Shown here one piece after another: positions 6,136 through 8,809 of a DNA stretch of 8,809 bases. The stretch is taken from contig JAJQDK010000044.1 of assembly GCA_021202245.1 (NCBI GenBank), positions 1-8,809 on the forward strand, written 5' to 3'. The position numbers were made by a program, and so were the translations under genes. The first letter of the stretch is position 1; every line of letters starts with the position of its first letter. Below the pieces are notes generated by a model. The model was not told the DNA's origin, searched no databases, and saw nothing but the letters and a program-made list of their open reading frames with translations. Source of the stretch: Clostridiales bacterium. Its GTDB lineage: Bacteria; Bacillota; Clostridia; Oscillospirales; Acutalibacteraceae.

Positions 6136-6796
6136 TCATCGGTTTGATTCAGCGCTGATTATGCAGTCTGCAATTTCCGCTGCGCTTTTTTGCGGCAAGG
6201 GGCAAAGCTCCCGACTTAATCTCATCCTTAAAGCCAAAGCCGTAGCTCACCGCCAAAAAGTCAATTCCCATTGCTTCGGCGCCCTTTTTGTCATACACGG
6301 AGTCGCCCGCAAGCAAAGCTTCGCTTGCCGCCGTGTCAAGCTCTGAAAGCACCCTTTTAAGTATAAAAGCCTTGGTGCATCGGTCGGTTCCGTCCCATCC
6401 GCAAATCAAATCAAAATACCCTGAAATTTCAGCTTCACCGAGCATTTTCTTTGCGTATTCCTCAAGCTTCAGAGTGGCGACAGCAAGCATATATCCTCTT
6501 TCACGGAGCGTTTGCAGTGCTCTGTCAATGCCCTCATACGCAACAAATTTTTTAACGCCCTCTCGGCTGTAAAGTCTGCGGTATGTGTCAACGGCGTTGT
6601 TCAGCTTTTCCTCGCTGTTTATGTTATACAGCTTTAAAAATCCGTCCCTTAAGGGTCCGCCTATTACAAAGGTTTCGTTTTTAACCTGCTTTTTTTCAAG
6701 CCCCAGCAGCTCGCTCGTTTTGCGGTAGCAGTGCATTATTCCCCGAGAGGTGTCAAGCAGTGTGCCGTCCAGGTCAAATATTATCAGCTTTTTCAT
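6136..6796 (-). CDS. HAD-superfamily phosphatase (Gph-like), C-terminal frame break
   Basis: This is a cytoplasmic HAD hydrolase of the phosphoglycolate-phosphatase-like group with an inserted helical cap. Motif I is FDLDGTLLD (Asp8 nucleophile, Asp10 acid), motif II is VATLK (Thr108), motif III is Lys142 in TKAFIL, and motif IV is GDSVYDKKGAE (Asp165, Asp169), so all catalytic residues are present. The ATG overlaps the upstream glycosyltransferase stop (ATGA, 6793-6796), implying translational coupling. As written the frame ends at 6149 with a basic non-family tail, KKRSGNCRLHNQR. Removing one A (minus strand) from the run at 6186-6191 gives AAKSAAEIADCIISAESNR and a TGA at 6136-6138, 219 residues in total, which is what the family's last helix should look like. 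The catalytic core is unaffected either way. Possible roles are dephosphorylating a sugar or nonulosonic-acid precursor for the neighbouring transferase, or a housekeeping phosphatase; the substrate is unknown. Confidence 0.9.
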
Positions 6797-8397
6797 CGTT
6801 TTCTCTCTTTCAATTCGGCAATTTCTTCGTCAAGCAGCTTTTTGTTTTCAATATATTCGTTAAGCCTTTTTTCGGTTGCTTCAAGCACGCTCTCCAGCAT
6901 TCTGATTTTTTCCCTGTCACTTTTTGAAACAGAGTGAATGTCAAGAGTGACGCCGGTGTATTTCAGCTCCTTTTCAAGAGCGATATTTTCGGCTTTTTTA
7001 AGTATATTGCTGTCTGTTGAATACAAATAAATCACTTCCTTTGTGATACAGCCGCCCTTATCCCTCAAATCAATAAATACGGGGCGAATAAATTTAAAAA
7101 TTTCTTTGTGTATTCCGTCAAAGTACATATGCTTATTATTCTCATTCGGAAATATAACATATCCTGAATTTATTCCGGACAACAGATAACCGCAAATATC
7201 CTCAACGCTGTTTTGCTCCTCTGCTTCATCGGAAATTACAGCCGCATTTTCAATATCCGAAAGCTCACACGATGTCTGTATATTCAATTTAATATCATCG
7301 TTTATTCCAAGCTCTTCAAGCAAAAGCTCGTCTGCGTTTGTAACTATTTTTTCATTTGCAAGCCCCAAATGCTCAATCAATGCAAGTGTGGCAAAGTATT
7401 TGTGAATATGCTTAAAATCACTCATAATCCGGTTGTCAAAGCAAATCATTCTGTCGCAAAAATCGCCGAGGTTTTTTACTGCGGTCGAGTTAGCGGCAAC
7501 AGCCGTCTTAACCCTGCCCTCAAATATATACGGCAAAAGCTCCGACGGCATAGCAAAGGGGAGGACGGTTGCCTCGTTTAAGAATATCTCGTCATATCTG
7601 CCTGCAATATCATCCGGATGCGGTTTAACCGTAATGTGTGTGCCGCTCAAAAAATAATCTGCAAACAGCTTGTACAGCAGATGCTGATTTTCAAGCGACA
7701 TAATGCCCAAATTAGCCATATGCTGTGTGAGAATCAGGCTCAGTGTTCCTCTGTCATCAACCTTTTCACTTACTCCGAAAAATTCAAGCACCTTGTCAAG
7801 CTGCTTTTTATTCAGAGATGATAGGATTCTTTTAACCGAGAAGTCGGTCATTTTTTCGTTTACATAGCCATCCTTCTGACTTTGAGTATCAGCCAAAATC
7901 TCAACTGCGCTGCTGTTGCTGCCGAAGTAGCCGAGGGTATTCATCAAAGCGTACTGCGTTTTGTTTCGCTTCATATTTGAAAGCATAAATTCATTGTCGG
8001 ACAGCCCTCCGCAGCCCTCCTCAAAGCAGTGGTATTTAATTTTATTTTTAATTACATACCAGCCCGTGGGAAAATGGTCGGGGCAGAGGTATATTTCATC
8101 CGCCTTTTTAATATCAAAGGGCAGAGCCTTCTTAATATCCCTGCAGGCACGGCTAAGTATGCTCCTTTTTGAACGCAGCTTTCTTTCGTTTTGCTTAATT
8201 CTGTTGTTTACAGCCGTTTCCTCCAGTATAATTACATCGTCAAAAATGCCCGATTCTTTATATCCCGGCAAAAATGCAACGGAGTTTCGGTGAATATCCG
8301 AGAGCAGCAATACAGCCTTTTCATCAGCCTTGCGGGTAATTTTGTGGAGAACACAGCATTGAATATGATATGTGGTAAGCGCATAATATACAATCAT
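6793..8397 (-). CDS. sialyltransferase-like GT-B glycosyltransferase (POLYST/GT52-like)
   Basis: This 534-residue cytoplasmic protein has the motif set of bacterial sialyl/polysialyltransferase-like GT-B enzymes: an acidic-acidic-Gly motif (FEEG, Glu126-Gly128), a His-Pro motif (TVKPHPDD, His260-Pro261) and a late Ser/Thr motif (ANSTAVKNLG, 303-305). The N-terminus MIVYYALTTYHIQCCVLHKI looks like the first Rossmann strand and helix of that group, and MPSELLPYIF (283-292) precedes the donor-binding end. It would transfer a nucleotide-activated sugar, possibly CMP-sialic or related acid, onto a surface glycan; donor and acceptor are inferred only. After about residue 395 a separate acidic-linker-plus-alpha/beta region follows, then a charged, probably coiled-coil tail (about 493-534). 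This extra part is not something I recognise. It starts 8 bases after the upstream stop with a weak ribosome site and overlaps the HAD gene by ATGA, forming a three-gene unit. The frame is intact throughout. Confidence 0.8.
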   Translation of the reverse strand: MIVYYALTTYHIQCCVLHKITRKADEKAVLLLSDIHRNSVAFLPGYKESGIFDDVIILEETAVNNRIKQNERKLRSKRSILSRACRDIKKALPFDIKKADEIYLCPDHFPTGWYVIKNKIKYHCFEEGCGGLSDNEFMLSNMKRNKTQYALMNTLGYFGSNSSAVEILADTQSQKDGYVNEKMTDFSVKRILSSLNKKQLDKVLEFFGVSEKVDDRGTLSLILTQHMANLGIMSLENQHLLYKLFADYFLSGTHITVKPHPDDIAGRYDEIFLNEATVLPFAMPSELLPYIFEGRVKTAVAANSTAVKNLGDFCDRMICFDNRIMSDFKHIHKYFATLALIEHLGLANEKIVTNADELLLEELGINDDIKLNIQTSCELSDIENAAVISDEAEEQNSVEDICGYLLSGINSGYVIFPNENNKHMYFDGIHKEIFKFIRPVFIDLRDKGGCITKEVIYLYSTDSNILKKAENIALEKELKYTGVTLDIHSVSKSDREKIRMLESVLEATEKRLNEYIENKKLLDEEIAELKERKR

Positions 8398-8405
8398 AAT
8401 TTATC

Positions 8406-8750
8406 TCACTTTACAAATTCGTTTTCGATTAAATCTCCGAGTGTGCCTGTTTCAAACGAGGCAGAGCCGACTGCACGGTTTACGGGATAATCGGTGAAGA
8501 GGTTTTTAAAATATTGCGGGCAGGAGATTACCTGACGGCACACGGCGTAAGCGTCGCTGCCGCAAATGTTTGTCATAAACGGATAATCCTTAAACCTTTC
8601 GGTGTAATCGCTTACAAAGTCCTTGATGCCTTGCTGAATTTCCCTTATCATTTCGTATCCCTCGGTTTCCGGGTAGTCAAACTCATACTTAACCTCGCCG
8701 TTTTCATCAAAATCAAATCCGATAAACGATGGGGCAGGGGCGCTCAGCAT
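8406..8750 (-). CDS. C-terminal part of an unrecognised protein, probably partial
   Basis: As read from the ATG at 8750 this is 114 residues, soluble, acidic and rich in aromatic residues, ending GTLGDLIENEFVK. I do not recognise the family with confidence; the text (SAPAPSFIGFDFDENGEV, then PFMTNICGSDAYAV) has the feel of the end of a much longer protein found in capsule or surface-glycan clusters. Two things suggest this start is not real. The nearest AAGGAG is 14 bases from the ATG, too far for good initiation. The codons before the ATG (GAFTEI) also read as protein back to a stop, while another frame (TVKYAATKMYSKCKE) reads as protein to the window edge, as if one base is missing near 8763-8771. 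It lies 8 bases upstream of the glycosyltransferase, so they are probably cotranscribed. Confidence 0.55.
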   Translation of the reverse strand: MLSAPAPSFIGFDFDENGEVKYEFDYPETEGYEMIREIQQGIKDFVSDYTERFKDYPFMTNICGSDAYAVCRQVISCPQYFKNLFTDYPVNRAVGSASFETGTLGDLIENEFVK

Positions 8751-8809
8751 AATTTCCGTAAAGGCTCCTTACATTTGCTATACATTTTGGTCGCTGCGTA
8801 TTTCACGGT

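Noticed and set aside
6149..8750. A complete sialic-acid capsule locus
   Set aside because: Only one transferase-like gene, a phosphatase and a partial unknown gene are visible; no neuA, neuB, neuC or export genes are in the window.

Overview
The window looks like a chromosomal stretch from a low-to-mid GC Firmicute, probably a gut Clostridia/Oscillospiraceae-type organism. The basis is strong AAGGAGGT-type ribosome sites, sigma-A promoters, A/T-rich third positions, and family types typical of that group (MacB/FtsX-type ABC exporter, YbhN-type flippase). This is inferred from style only; no rRNA or marker gene is present.

Layout. Positions 1-331 hold a repeat-like palindromic stretch, a near-consensus promoter, two copies of a 16-bp operator-like palindrome and a structured leader. 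This region drives an ABC ATPase (332-1033) and its FtsX-type permease (1046-3323), ending at a bidirectional terminator (3330-3361). Converging on that terminator from the minus strand is a YbhN/LPG-synthase-TM-type membrane protein (4515-3390). A divergent promoter region (4516-4730) then leads into a plus-strand pair: a small five-helix membrane protein (4731-5177) and a twin-CBS-domain protein (5226-5624). These end at a second bidirectional terminator (5650-5682). The rest is minus strand, read right to left: the C-terminal part of an unrecognised protein (8750-8406), a sialyltransferase-like GT-B glycosyltransferase (8397-6793), a HAD phosphatase overlapping it by ATGA (6796-6136), and thioredoxin with its own promoter (6032-5718).

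The most striking thing is not a new system but a pattern of damage. Four reading-frame breaks (permease N-terminus, permease C-terminus, flippase core, HAD C-terminus) can each be repaired by changing one homopolymer run by a single base. The repaired proteins then match family expectation and end at sensible stops. The ABC ATPase also carries Gly-to-Glu in the Walker A loop at a G-run/A-run boundary, and a fifth break is possible at the right edge. Uncorrected homopolymer errors are the simplest explanation; genuine decay or phase variation are alternatives. I typed the flippase as a pseudogene because its break falls inside a conserved motif; the other broken genes are typed CDS with the repair described.

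Functional picture: an exporter probably controlled by a TetR-like repressor whose gene is not in the window; envelope functions (flippase, surface-glycan transferase with coupled phosphatase); and housekeeping thioredoxin. I saw no CRISPR array, tRNA, rRNA, insertion sequence or phage gene, and I found no convincing undescribed system.
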